This document shows positions 52,357 to 62,900 of a DNA stretch of 64,000 bases, piece after piece. Origin of the DNA: Alkalihalobacillus sp. YIM B00296 (GTDB lineage Bacteria > Bacillota > Bacilli > Bacillales > Fictibacillaceae). The DNA lies in assembly GCF_020179385.1 (NCBI RefSeq), contig NZ_JAIBLJ010000009.1, forward strand, positions 80,205 to 144,204, written 5' to 3'. The notes beneath the pieces were generated by a model. The model saw only the letters and a program-made list of their open reading frames with translations, was not told where the DNA came from and ran no database searches. Made by a program: the position numbers and the translations under genes. How positions within the stretch are numbered: position 1 is the first letter of the stretch; every line of letters begins with the position of its first letter.

Positions 52357-53478
52357 TTAAATGTCTATTTCCATCCTGTCTATCCTTTTATCAATAGCCG
52401 CTTCAATCATCTTCAAGGTATTGTGATCCTTGGAAGCAATGAAAGTTATTGCCATCCCCTTTTCCCCGGCTCGCCCAGTCCTGCCGATCCTGTGGATATA
52501 ACTCTCCGCCTCCTGTGGTACATCATAATTAAAAATGTGAGAAACGCCTGCGATGTCAAGGCCTCTGGAAGCTACGTCGGTCGCAACCAACATATGGATC
52601 TCGCCATTGCGGAACCGTTTCATAACCTCTTCACGCTTTGCCTGGGACAACCCGCCATGCAGTTCATCTGTCAAATAACCTTTCGCTGATAATGCGTTGT
52701 GCAGTTTGCTCACCCTTCGTTGCGTCCGGCAAAAAATAATCGCTAGAAACGGCTGCGTCTTCTTGACCACTTTCAAAAATGCATTCTGCTTTTGGCGGTC
52801 TGTCATTTCCACTACATACTGTTTGATCTCTGGAAGAGTTGTGGTTGTTGGCATTATGTTTATTTGTTTAGGGGATTGCATATAACGGTTTGCGAGCCGG
52901 CGGATGTCATCCGGCATCGTTGCAGAGAAAAGCGCCGTCTGTCTTGATTCATGCGTATGGTTGATGATTGCTTCGACATCCTGCAAAAATCCGATTTGAA
53001 GCATCTGGTCTGCTTCATCCAGAACAAGTACCGACACATTCGAAAAATCGATTGTCCCTCTTCGAATATGATCCAAAATCCGGCCAGGTGTCCCGATTAC
53101 GATATGTACGCAACTTTCAAGCTTTCGGACTTGTTGAAGCACATCCTGACCTCCATAAACCGCTAAAACATTGATATTCTCATCCTTTGTTAACTTGTAC
53201 AGCTCATTTGTCACCTGTAGCGCCAGTTCTCTTGTCGGCATGATAATCAGCCCTTGGATAAAATCTTGATCGGGACGGATTTTTTCAAGCATGGGCAGAA
53301 GAAAAGCGAATGTCTTACCTGAACCTGTCTGAGCCTGCGCGACGGTATCTTCCCCCTTTATGAAAAGAGGAATCGTTTGTTCTTGTATTTTAGTAGGATG
53401 GTCGATGCCCAGATCAGCCAACTTTTGTATGTACTTTTGTGAGATTCCTAATGCTTTGAATCCTGTCAAATTTACCAC
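52357..53478 (-). CDS. DEAD-box RNA helicase
   Basis: A 373-residue ATP-dependent RNA helicase core with a very short tail. Motifs: Q motif PTKIQEQTIP, I AQTGSGKT, Ia PTRELALQ, Ib TPGRILD, II VLDEADQM, III SATMP, IV IIFCRTQ, V ATDVASRGLDI and VI HRIGRTGRAG. GTG 53478 gives the full Q motif region; TTG 53469 has the better ribosome site (GGTGG). Without an RNA-binding extension it likely works in cold or ribosome assembly like other small Bacillus helicases. Confidence 0.92.
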   Translation of the reverse strand: MVNLTGFKALGISQKYIQKLADLGIDHPTKIQEQTIPLFIKGEDTVAQAQTGSGKTFAFLLPMLEKIRPDQDFIQGLIIMPTRELALQVTNELYKLTKDENINVLAVYGGQDVLQQVRKLESCVHIVIGTPGRILDHIRRGTIDFSNVSVLVLDEADQMLQIGFLQDVEAIINHTHESRQTALFSATMPDDIRRLANRYMQSPKQINIMPTTTTLPEIKQYVVEMTDRQKQNAFLKVVKKTQPFLAIIFCRTQRRVSKLHNALSAKGYLTDELHGGLSQAKREEVMKRFRNGEIHMLVATDVASRGLDIAGVSHIFNYDVPQEAESYIHRIGRTGRAGEKGMAITFIASKDHNTLKMIEAAIDKRIDRMEIDI

Positions 53479-53489
53479 CGTGCTTTCTA

Positions 53490-54133
53490 TCAGAACGAAG
53501 CCGTCTTCTGCCTCTTCTTTTCTTTTTTAGGAAATATAAAATAAGACAGTGTAATGATGATATCGATCATGACCAGTGTCCAGATTCCTGTCAATTGGCC
53601 TGCAACAGGATGTTCGAACAATCCATTGCTTATCAGGCTTTCGATTGTCCCACTTTATCGTCAGTTGCTAGCATTATACTTAAATCCCTGAACTCTATAT
53701 TCAAAGAAATCAAAAAGATGACAACGGCATATAGGATTACATGGATGGAAAGCTCCTTCAATTGGTGGAGCGCATGCTTCATTCCATAAAGTTTTTCGTC
53801 ATAGTCCTCTGCTTCTAGAGGCTCACCCTTTAGTTTTTTAATGAAACGGTCAAGCAAGCTTTTTGAAATCCCGTTTTCCAAAAGTCAAAGCATAGATAAG
53901 GAAAGCTGTAAAAACAAACTGGAACGTAGCGAATTCACCCGTTTTTCTGTAATTCATTATACCAATCGTCAATAACCATAAATCACTTATGAGCCAAATG
54001 ATGACCAGATATTTACCGAACTTTTCCAAATGAAATAAGTAGCGCACAAGTAAAAACCGATGATACTGCACCAAAAAATGATCTCACCGATAATGAGGAA
54101 AAGCCATTTATAATCTGAAATGAAATCGATCAC
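53490..54133 (-). pseudogene. Multi-frameshifted membrane protein gene
   Basis: Four successive frames on the minus strand form one protein of about 214 residues. GTG 54133 (AGAGGGGG ribosome site) begins VIDFISDYKWLFLIIGEIIF; after a lost T near 54060 the frame reads LLVRYLFHLEKFGKYLVIIW; a GCTT tandem duplication near 53848-53856 breaks FGKRDFKKL from DRFIKKLKGEPLEAEDY; a lost G near 53652 breaks TDDKV from GTIESLISNGLFEHPVAGQL. Six membrane helices would be restored. I do not know its function. The three lesions argue for real decay. Confidence 0.75.
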
Positions 54134-54213
54134 AGACCCCCCTCTTTTTTTTCCTTTTTTTACTCATATCTATGCTACTTTCATTAGAAAGTTTTGGCAT
54201 CATTCAATCCCTT

Positions 54214-55152
54214 TCATTCAGATAAACTTCTCCATAAGTAAAATACAGCGTAAGCTTCCCAATTCCCCCAACGTGAAAAAAGGTTCCGGATTTCTTCAGG
54301 AGATGGTTTCTTTTCCCTCCCAAGGAGTTTTTTCAACGCGTTCTGTAATCCTGCATCACCAATCGGAAAAGCAGAATGATCCCTCAAGCACCGCATCATT
54401 ACATAATGGGCGGACCAGGGACCTATTCCACGTATAGACAGAAGCTTTTGTTCTGCATATTGTCGGTCTTCCGAAAGCGATTCCTTCGTCAACGATCCAT
54501 TGGCCATCATCTCTGCAAGGCCGAGGATATATTCCGCTTTCCTACCTGTAAACTGGAGCTGTTTCAAATCTTCAACCTTTAAAGAGATGATGTCGTGAGG
54601 TTCCGGAAACAGCCAAAATGTATGTCCATTCCATTCAACACTTTTTCCATACGCTTCAACAAACTTTCTCTTAACCGTATAAGCAAATGGTAAGTTCACC
54701 TGTTGGCCGATTATGGACCAGCAAAGGGCTTCGAACAAATCGGGTACACCAATCACCCGGAGTCCATGGAAGGATTTTGTCAAACCGTCTAAGAACGGAT
54801 CCTTTTCAGCCATTTCATAAAATGGCCGTAAGTCTGTCTCAAGATCGAACCATTCTACGATGTATTTTGCAACTTTTCTATAGGCGGATTCCGTATTGGG
54901 GGGATCCATCACAAAGTCCACCTGGATCATGCCTTCTTCATTTTCCTGGACTTCAATGATTGTTTGTCGTCCTTCGATCATCAGAAGTTTATAAACCCTT
55001 TCCTCCTCCACCACATGCATGCATTCTAAAGGGGATCTTTTCAGGTAATGAAGTGTTTCAGCAAAACTGAATGCTTGTGGCATTCTGATTTTCATCTGTT
55101 TCAAACCTAGATCAGAATTGAAAGCGAGCGTGTCCTTGTTTTGTGTAATCAT
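54214..55152 (-). CDS. alkA: DNA-3-methyladenine glycosylase II (AlkA)
   Basis: A 312-residue HhH-GPD base-excision enzyme removing alkylated purines. The helix-hairpin-helix and catalytic region reads LLSIRGIGPWSAHYVMMRCL followed by FPIGDAGLQNAL with the catalytic Asp. N-terminal beta domain about 15-110. ATG 55152 follows GGAGGGG and overlaps the ogt end by 41 nt, so it is the last gene of ada-ogt-alkA. Expected to be induced by methylation through Ada. Confidence 0.92.
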   Translation of the reverse strand: MITQNKDTLAFNSDLGLKQMKIRMPQAFSFAETLHYLKRSPLECMHVVEEERVYKLLMIEGRQTIIEVQENEEGMIQVDFVMDPPNTESAYRKVAKYIVEWFDLETDLRPFYEMAEKDPFLDGLTKSFHGLRVIGVPDLFEALCWSIIGQQVNLPFAYTVKRKFVEAYGKSVEWNGHTFWLFPEPHDIISLKVEDLKQLQFTGRKAEYILGLAEMMANGSLTKESLSEDRQYAEQKLLSIRGIGPWSAHYVMMRCLRDHSAFPIGDAGLQNALKKLLGREKKPSPEEIRNLFSRWGNWEAYAVFYLWRSLSE

Positions 55153-55663
55153 GATACCCCTCCAGTTGAAGCAATTTTTCTTTTATGCGCAATCCTCCTG
55201 CGAATCCCGTCAGTGCTGCATTTTTTCCGATGACACGGTGGCAAGCAGCGATGATCGGGACCGGATTTGCCCCGTTAGCTGTCCCGACTGCCCTGACTGC
55301 TTTCGGATTCCCTAAGGATTCTGCAATTTGTGAATAGCTGCGGGTCTCACCGTAAGGTATTTTGGTCAATTGCTCCCATACAGACGTTTGAAAAGTAGTG
55401 CCTCTGAAATCGAGCGGAACATCGAATTCCTCCCGTTCCCCATCCAAGTATTCCTTAAGCTGAAGAATATAAGGTGAAACGAATTCTTCGTCTTCTGTAA
55501 GGATCGCCTCCGGAATCTGTTTATCCACCCACATTTTCAACATTTCGAACGTTTCAGACGGCCAGGTGATCCGGCATAAGCCTGCCTTAGTCGCTGCGAT
55601 AAAGAGTAAATCATTTTGGAAAGTCGGATGTGTAAAAGTGCTCCAATAGACCGTTGTCATCAT
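55112..55663 (-). CDS. ogt: Methylated-DNA--protein-cysteine methyltransferase (Ogt/AdaB)
   Basis: A 183-residue suicide alkyltransferase that takes methyl groups from O6-methylguanine. Active region ANPVPIIAACHRVIGKN holds the acceptor Cys; the usual PCHRV is ACHRV here. The recognition helix SYSQIAESLGNPKAVRAVG is intact. Start ATG 55663 overlaps the ada stop (ATGA). Middle gene of the repair operon. Confidence 0.92.
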   Translation of the reverse strand: MMTTVYWSTFTHPTFQNDLLFIAATKAGLCRITWPSETFEMLKMWVDKQIPEAILTEDEEFVSPYILQLKEYLDGEREEFDVPLDFRGTTFQTSVWEQLTKIPYGETRSYSQIAESLGNPKAVRAVGTANGANPVPIIAACHRVIGKNAALTGFAGGLRIKEKLLQLEGYHDYTKQGHARFQF

Positions 55664-56241
55664 TTTTCCCTCCTGGTAACGGATTGATTATTCATTCGAT
55701 ATTCGATCGGGGTACAACCCGTCGTCTTTTTAAAGGCCGATGAGAAGTGGGAAACGCTTCTGAATCCTACTAGTGCTGAAATTTCCGTAATCGGCATCTC
55801 CTCTTTTAAGAGGAACCCTTCTGCTGTTTCCATTCGTTTCTGCAAAAGCTTTTTCGAAGGTGTTGTCCCTGTCGTACGCTTGAAAATACGCTGCAGGTGG
55901 TATGGACTCATGTTCAGCTCTTTAGCCATGTAGGCGAGCGTCAGATTTTGCGCATATTTATGTTGAATCATCTTATTTACTGTCTCTACAATTTCAGCAT
56001 CAGGTCCATATTTACTCGGGTTTTCCGGACGGCATCGCTTGCATGGACGGAAACCTGCCTCCTGCGCTTCTTCAATACTTTTGAAAACCTTGACATTTTC
56101 TGGTTTTGGGGTCCTGGAACGACAGGACGGTCTGCAAAAAATCCCTGTAGTGACGATTCCAACATAATACTTTCCATCATAACGGGTATCACGAGATAAA
56201 ATCGTTTCGTACACCGATTTGAAAACTTGTTCTGAATCCAT
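55660..56241 (-). CDS. adaA: AdaA: methylphosphotriester transferase and AraC-type activator
   Basis: A 193-residue sensor of methylation damage. The N-terminal Ada zinc domain has Cys36 and Cys40 in GIFCRPSCRSR and the pair in FRPCKRCRPENP; Cys36-type residue accepts methyl from phosphotriesters, which turns on the C-terminal AraC-type HTH (about 85-190, LTLAYMAKELNMSPYHLQR, ITEISALVGFRSVSHFSSAF). ATG 56241 follows AAGGAGGGG. First gene of ada-ogt-alkA. Confidence 0.93.
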   Translation of the reverse strand: MDSEQVFKSVYETILSRDTRYDGKYYVGIVTTGIFCRPSCRSRTPKPENVKVFKSIEEAQEAGFRPCKRCRPENPSKYGPDAEIVETVNKMIQHKYAQNLTLAYMAKELNMSPYHLQRIFKRTTGTTPSKKLLQKRMETAEGFLLKEEMPITEISALVGFRSVSHFSSAFKKTTGCTPIEYRMNNQSVTRREK

Positions 56242-56403
56242 ACCCTTCCCCTCCTTATTTACCCCTATTATAAACCACCAACCCGGCCGTGATAACAATT
56301 CACCAATAGGACAGCAAAAAATCGACAGTAGAGCAACTTATCGTCTTTTCGAAGAGATTGATATATAATTTTAACGAAGTAAATTGACAAGGGGAATGAT
56401 GGG

Positions 56404-56520
56404 ATGGTTGTACAGAAACAACTTTGGAGTATGTTGAAGGAATTTCGAGAGTTTGCTCAGAGGGCTATCGGAATACATATAAAGAAACCCACTTGGTGGA
56501 ATACATTGAAAGAATCATAA
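56404..56520 (+). CDS. Possible 38-residue peptide
   Basis: ATG 56404 follows AAGGGGA at suitable distance; the product begins MVVQKQLWSMLKEFREFAQR and ends KPTWWNTLKES, with an amphipathic helix and four Trp. A TATAAT lies about 40 nt upstream. Plausible but unproven; the following 484 nt (56521-57004) contain no other gene I can support except the promoter at 56948. Confidence 0.4.
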   Translation: MVVQKQLWSMLKEFREFAQRAIGIHIKKPTWWNTLKES

Positions 56521-56947
56521 AAGAGTTTTATAACCATGAGCGGATTGCTGGAGAAAAAACGGTATGAGGTACCTTTCTCTCCTTTTTTACTGTGAAATGG
56601 CCTCAATGCTCCAGCTATTTTCCTTTGATTCTCCTTCCATGCTACTATTCTCCTGAAATACCGTTAATCATCGATGAACCCTTAGCTTATTCGACACAAT
56701 TCCTTCATTCTACGACTCTACAAACAGATTTATTTCCCCCGCAATACCCAATTAACTACAAATTGTTCAGTGTTTGGGCGTGATTATCGAGGTGATCCGT
56801 GCGAATATGGAAATTTCCGCGCGATGATATCCAAAAACGGAGTGAACTTCCAAATCCCCCATTACTCTCCCCACATTAAATTCACTTCATTTTCGCATAG
56901 GCTTTTGACCATTTTTTAAATAAAATAAATAAATTTACATATTCTTG

Positions 56948-56978
56948 TTGACTCTAACGTAACGTGATACCTTAAAGT
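56948..56978 (+). promoter_or_regulatory. MerR-type promoter with 19-nt spacer
   Basis: TTGACT, a 19-nt spacer containing the near-palindrome ACGTAACGT, then TAAAGT. The long spacer is the mark of MerR-activated promoters; it precedes the Mta-like gene, so autoactivation is expected. Confidence 0.65.
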
Positions 56979-57004
56979 AATCATTAAAGGGAGGTTATAA
57001 AGCC

Positions 57005-57751
57005 ATGAAAGTGAAAGAAGTAGCAGACCTGGTCAGTATCAGTGTGCGCACACTGCATCATTATGATGAAATCGGATTATTGACCCCGGATGAGACGACA
57101 GAGGCCGGGTACCGCCTCTATTCGGATGATAATCTTGAAACCTTGCAACAGGTTCTATTTTTTAAAGAGCTTGGCTTCCCTTTGAAGAAGATAAAGGAAA
57201 TCATCAACAGTCCATCCTTCGATCGGCAGGAGGCTTTGAAACTCCACCGGAAGATGCTAATGGAAAAACGTACCCGGCTCGACAGGATGATTTCCACCAT
57301 CGATAAAACGATTGAACACAAGAAAGGAGTAATTCAGATGACGAATAAAGAGAAATTCGAAGGATTCGATTTCAGCCAAAATCCTTATGAAAAAGAAGCC
57401 CGCGAACGCTGGGGTGATGAAGCTGTCGATCGATCAAACGCAAAACTGGTAAGTATAACGGGAGAGGAACGGAAAGCATTGGGTGATAGGATGAATGAAA
57501 TCTATCGCAACTTCGCTGATCTTCGGGACACCTCACCCGAATCTGAGGAAGCACAAGCTGCCATCAAAGAATGGTACAATTTCTTGAACAGCGACTCCGG
57601 CAATCATTACTCACTTGAAGCCTTCAAAGGGTTAGGGCAAATGTATGTAGATGACGAACGGTTCACCAAGAACATCGATCAATTCGGGAAAGGGCTCGCG
57701 AGATTCATGCGGGATGCAATGGCCGTTTACGCAGACAAAAACAAAGAGTGA
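57005..57751 (+). CDS. MerR family activator with TipAS drug-binding domain (Mta-like)
   Basis: A 248-residue regulator. MerR HTH at about 1-70 (MKVKEVADLVSISVRTLHHY, GYRLYSDDNLETLQQVLFFK), a coiled-coil dimer helix (about 75-110), and a C-terminal TipAS helical domain (about 115-245, YEKEARERWGDEAVDRSN, HYSLEAFKGLGQMYVDDERF). Mta-type proteins bind hydrophobic drugs and activate transporter genes. GGGAGG precedes the ATG. No transporter is adjacent. The promoter has the typical 19-nt spacer. Confidence 0.92.
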   Translation: MKVKEVADLVSISVRTLHHYDEIGLLTPDETTEAGYRLYSDDNLETLQQVLFFKELGFPLKKIKEIINSPSFDRQEALKLHRKMLMEKRTRLDRMISTIDKTIEHKKGVIQMTNKEKFEGFDFSQNPYEKEARERWGDEAVDRSNAKLVSITGEERKALGDRMNEIYRNFADLRDTSPESEEAQAAIKEWYNFLNSDSGNHYSLEAFKGLGQMYVDDERFTKNIDQFGKGLARFMRDAMAVYADKNKE

Positions 57752-57870
57752 TTTTGTGTTTTTTATGAGAAACACCCTCAGAGAAAATGAAGCTTTTCAG
57801 CTTTTTTGAAAAAAGGGGTTGAACTTCCCTACTATTTGTTGTACGTTTAATAAAATTTAAAATTTCTGTT

Positions 57871-58036
57871 TCTTATCCAGAGAGGTGGAGGGAATGGCCC
57901 TATGAAACCTCAGCAACCTTCAGTGTTCCGAACATTGAAAAGGTGCTAATTCCAACAAGTGGTTTGCACTTGTGAGATAAGAAGAATGACATGTATCCTT
58001 AAAGTCTTCTTCTTATAGAAGGCTTTTTCTTTTTTG
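57871..58036 (+). promoter_or_regulatory. SAM-I (S-box) riboswitch with terminator
   Basis: The aptamer core reads cttatccagagaggtggagg, atggccctatgaaacctcag, caacc, aaggtgctaattcca and closes with gagataag near 57975-57982. An intrinsic terminator follows (AGTCTTCT / AGAAGGCT then TTTTTCTTTTTT, 58003-58036). High SAM should end transcription before the methionine genes. Fills most of 57752-58084. Confidence 0.95.
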
Positions 58037-58084
58037 AGAATCGGCCAGGCTACGAAAAAACAAATATATCAAGGAGGGATCCAG

Positions 58085-59941
58085 ATGGGAATTGTAGACG
58101 AATTGAAACAAGATAAGATATTGATCGGTGATGGAGCGATGGGCACACTGCTTCATTCATACGGTTCAGACCGATGTTTTGAAGAATTGAGCCTTTCCCA
58201 ATCCGAACAAATCTTCAATATCCACCGGGCTTATATCGATGCCGGTGCGGACATCATCCAGACGAATACATACGCTGCCAATTACCTTAAACTTGATCGT
58301 TATGGCTTGCAGGATCAAGTGAAAGAAATCAACACTGCCGCAGTCCGTTTAGCAAAGAAAGCTTCAGGTAACGATGCCTATGTCGTCGGAACGATCGGAG
58401 GGATCAGAGGAATCAAGCCCCACATGATCACCATGGATGAAATCAAGCGAACTTTCCGTGAGCAATTGTATTGCCTCCTCTCTGAAAACATTGATGGCAT
58501 TTTACTAGAAACCTTTTATGATTTGGAGGAGTTGGAAACCGTATTGCAGATTGCACGGAAAGAAACTTCATTACCGATCATCACCCAGGTTTCTTTAGAA
58601 GAAACCAGCTATATGCAAAACCGGACACACATTACAGAAGCTTTCGACAGACTTGAAAATCATGGAGCCGATATCATCGGGATCAACTGCCGGCTTGGCC
58701 CTTACCATATGCTTTCTACATTGGAAGAAGTGCCGCTTCCGAAACATGGTTATCTTTCAGCGTATCCAAATGCTAGTCTTCCATCCTATGTGGACGGAAA
58801 ACTCCAATATGAAAGCGATGCGGATTACTTTAAAGAATGTGCCCGTTCCTTCCGGGATCAAGGTATCCGATTATTAGGCGGGTGTTGCGGGACAACTCCA
58901 GCACATATCCAGGCAATTTCCAAAGAGCTGAAATCATTAGCTCCTGTAAAGGAAAAAATCATCACACCACGGCAAACGGCTAAGGTGACGGTGCCATCCA
59001 CTGCAAAACCTGGTCCTGCACCACTCCATGAACAAGTGAAAGAAAGACAATCGATCATTGTCGAATTGGATCCGCCAAGAAAACTGGATACGACACGTTT
59101 TATGGAAGGGGCAAAGGCACTGCAGGAAATAGGAATCGATGCGATCACACTTGCAGATAATTCCTTGGCTTCCCCGCGGATCTGCAACACTGCCGTCGGA
59201 TCCATCGTTAAGGAAAAGTTCGGTCTTCGCCCCCTTATCCATATTGCATGCAGGGATCGGAATTTAATCGGGCTGCAATCCCATATTATGGGGCTCCACA
59301 CCCTCGGAATACGTGATATCCTTGCGGTGACCGGAGATCCAACGAAGGTAGGCGATTTTCCTGGTGCTTCTTCAGTCTATGACGCAACCTCCTTTGAACT
59401 GATCAAAATCATCAAACAGTTCAATAACGGAATCTCCTTATCTGGTAAGGAGCTGGGCCAAAAAACGGATTTTTCCATCGGGGCTGCATTCAATCCCAAT
59501 GTCCGTCACATTGAAAAAGCAGTCCAGCGTTTAGAAAAGAAAATCGAATGTGGAGCAGATTATTTCATCAGCCAACCAGTCTTTTCCGAAGAAAAACTGA
59601 TTGAAATCCATGATGCTGTCAAACATTTGGACGTTCCGATCTATATCGGGATCATGCCGTTAACAAGCAGTAAAAATGCTGATTTTCTACACCATGAAGT
59701 GCCTGGAATCAAATTATCGCCAGACGTCCGAGAAGCGATGGCAAGATACAAGGATGATCCTGGACGTGCAAGCGAAGAAGGTGTCCGGATAGCGAAATCG
59801 CTTTTGGATACCGCGATCGGATTATTTAACGGAATCTACCTGGTCACACCGTTCATGCGCTACCCGATGACAGTTGAACTTGTCAAATACGCCCGTACAC
59901 ATCATCCTAAACATTCATCCTGGAGGTTACAAAATGTCTAA
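58085..59941 (+). CDS. yitJ: Bifunctional homocysteine S-methyltransferase / methylenetetrahydrofolate reductase (YitJ)
   Basis: A 618-residue fusion. Homocysteine methyltransferase domain (about 1-300): LIGDGAMGTLLHSYG, DIIQTNTYAANYLKL, zinc site GGCCGTTPAH. MTHFR domain (about 330-618): VELDPPRKLDTTRFMEG, DILAVTGDPTKVGDFPG, FSIGAAFNPN and ADYFISQPVFSEEKL. It supplies methyl-THF. ATG 58085 follows AAGGAGGGATCC; the frame opens at 58034. Overlaps metH by 8 nt. Confidence 0.95.
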   Translation: MGIVDELKQDKILIGDGAMGTLLHSYGSDRCFEELSLSQSEQIFNIHRAYIDAGADIIQTNTYAANYLKLDRYGLQDQVKEINTAAVRLAKKASGNDAYVVGTIGGIRGIKPHMITMDEIKRTFREQLYCLLSENIDGILLETFYDLEELETVLQIARKETSLPIITQVSLEETSYMQNRTHITEAFDRLENHGADIIGINCRLGPYHMLSTLEEVPLPKHGYLSAYPNASLPSYVDGKLQYESDADYFKECARSFRDQGIRLLGGCCGTTPAHIQAISKELKSLAPVKEKIITPRQTAKVTVPSTAKPGPAPLHEQVKERQSIIVELDPPRKLDTTRFMEGAKALQEIGIDAITLADNSLASPRICNTAVGSIVKEKFGLRPLIHIACRDRNLIGLQSHIMGLHTLGIRDILAVTGDPTKVGDFPGASSVYDATSFELIKIIKQFNNGISLSGKELGQKTDFSIGAAFNPNVRHIEKAVQRLEKKIECGADYFISQPVFSEEKLIEIHDAVKHLDVPIYIGIMPLTSSKNADFLHHEVPGIKLSPDVREAMARYKDDPGRASEEGVRIAKSLLDTAIGLFNGIYLVTPFMRYPMTVELVKYARTHHPKHSSWRLQNV

Positions 59942-62900
59942 TCAACAATTCGAACACCATTTACGAGAAAGAATCCTGATCATGGATGGCGCGATGGGAA
60001 CGATGCTTCAAGAAGCACAATTGACCCCTGATGATTTTGGCGGTGAATTTTATGATGGGTGCAATGAGTATTTGAATATAACAGTACCTGAACTGATCGA
60101 ATCCATCCATACGACCTATCTCGAAGCAGGAGCGGATATCATCGAAACGAATACGTTCGGCGGTACAAGTCTTGTTTTGGATGAATACGAACTTGGATAC
60201 AGGGCTTATGAAATCAATAGAATTGGTGCCGAAATCGCTAGAAAAGCTGCAAATAAGCTTTCAACCGCTGAAAAGCCGAGATTTGTCGCTGGAGCACTCG
60301 GCCCTACGACAAAAACACTGAGTGTTACAGGCGGAACGACCTTTGATGAGCTGACCGATTCTTACGCTGAACAAGCAAAAGGGCTTTTAGACGGAGGCGT
60401 TGACCTGCTGCTCCTTGAAACAAGCCAGGATATGCTCAATGTAAAGGCAGGTTTTTCAGGGATCCAGAAAGCGTTTGAAGATACGGATCGGAGGGTCCCC
60501 TTAATCATTTCCGGGACGGTCGAACCTATGGGAACGACTCTAGCGGGCCAGACGATCGAATCGTTCTATATCTCCGTAAAACATATGAATCCGATCGCGG
60601 TCGGCTTGAATTGTGCAACTGGACCCGAATTCATGCAGGATCATATAAGGGCTCTTTCAGATTTATCGACCTCTGCAATCAGCTGCTACCCTAACGCAGG
60701 ACTGCCTGACGAAGAGGGGCAGTATCATGAAACACCTGAATCTCTTGCTATAAAGCTAGCCGGGTTTGCAGAAAAAGGGTGGCTTAATATTGTTGGCGGA
60801 TGCTGCGGCACTACACCTGAACATATCAAGATGATTGCTGCCAAGCTTGCCAACTATGAACCGCGGGTTTTGCCTGAAAAAAAAGTTCATATGGTTTCCG
60901 GCATCGAGCCATTCTTATATGATAGTCCCGATTTACGTCCAATCATGGTTGGTGAAAGGACGAACGTGATTGGATCAAGGAAATTCAAACGATTGATTGC
61001 TGAAAAGAAATTTGAAGAAGCAGCGGAAATTGCTAGATCCCAGGTAAAAAGAGGTGCGCATGTCATCGATATTTGCCTGGCGGATCCAGACAGCGAAGAA
61101 CAGGAAGATATGGAGGCTTTCATCCAGGAGGTCGTCAAAAAAGTCAAAGTCCCGCTCGTCATCGATTCGACAGACGAAGATGTCATCGAAACCGCGTTGA
61201 AACATTCCCAGGGTAAATCCATCATCAATTCGATCAACCTTGAGGACGGTGAAGAACGATTCGAGAGTGTCATTCCTCTCGTTCATAAATACGGAGGGGC
61301 AGTTGTCGTCGGTACGATTGATGAGAAAGGCATGGGTGTGACGGTAGAACGGAAGCTTGAAATCGCAAAGCGTTCCTATGACCTTCTGGTAAATGAATAT
61401 GGCCTCTCACCGACCGACATCATTTTTGATCCATTGGTTTTCCCAGTCGGTACCGGAGATGAGCAGTATATAGGGGCAGCCAACGAAACCGTCAAGGGAA
61501 TCCGGCTGATCAAGGAACAGTTCCCTGACTCTCTGACGATCTTAGGGGTAAGTAATGTTTCATTCGGGCTCCCTCCTGTAGGGAGAGAGGTGTTGAATGC
61601 TGTATATCTTTATCACTGTACACAGGCTGGACTTGATTATGCGATTGTCAATACAGAGAAACTCGAACGCTTCGCCTCGATCCCACAGGAAGAAGTCCAG
61701 ATGGCAGAAGATCTGCTTTTCAGAACGACGGATGAGGTACTTGCCAAATTCACTGAATTTTATAGAGGGAAAAAGAAAGAAGTTCAATCACTGCTTCCAA
61801 AAATGACACTGGAAGAGAGGATTTCGTATTATGTCGTCGAGGGAACGAAAGAAGGTCTAATCCCGGATCTTACGAAAGCGTTGGACAAATATGAAAAGCC
61901 ATTGGACATCATCAATGGGCCATTGATGGACGGCATGAAGGAAGTAGGCCGACTGTTCAACGACAATCAACTCATCGTCGCCGAGGTGCTCCAGAGTGCT
62001 GAAGTGATGAAAGCATCCGTCGGCTTTCTTGAGCCCTATATGGAAAAGAACGATCATTCTTCATCGAAAGGGAAGATCATTTTAGCGACGGTCAAAGGTG
62101 ATGTTCATGATATCGGTAAAAACCTGGTGGACATCATCCTCAGTAACAACGGCTTTGACGTAGTCGACCTAGGGATCAAAGTAGGCCCTGCAGATTTGAT
62201 TGAATCTGTCAGAAGGGAAAAACCGGACATCATCGGCCTCTCAGGTCTGTTAGTCAAATCCGCGCAGCAAATGGTGATCACGGCAAGTGACATGAAGCAA
62301 GCCGACATTTCAACACCGATACTGGTCGGAGGTGCTGCATTATCAAGAAAATTCACGGACACGAAAATTTCAAACGGGTATGATGGACTCGTTTTGTATG
62401 CAAAAGATGCGATGACAGGACTATCCCTCGCAAACCAAATTCAAACACCAGACGGGTTCGAAATGCTTATCGGTGACCATGAGGCAAAAAAAAGGAACAA
62501 TACGGAGCAAGTCCTCCAATCAGATCCAGGAGGCGGTGCGGGGGTAGTGGTGAAAGTAAGGTCCGAGGTTTCGCAAGATGTCCAAGTGTTCACTCCGAGG
62601 GATACAAAGAGACATGTTCTGAAGAATCACTCCATCTCCTACATCGAGCCGTACATCAATTGGCAAATGCTATTGGGACATCATCTCGGGGTTAAAGGCA
62701 AGATTTCAAGGCTACTGGAAGAAAAGGATGAGAAGACGATCAACGTCAAGGCAGTCGTTGATCGACTCCTTTTCAAAGCAAAAAAGGAAGGACTGATCAA
62801 GCCAGCTGCAGTCTATCAATTTTTTCCGGCTCAGGCGGACGACGAAAACGTATTGATTTATGATCCAAAGGACCATACGAAAGTCATCGAGCAATTCAAG

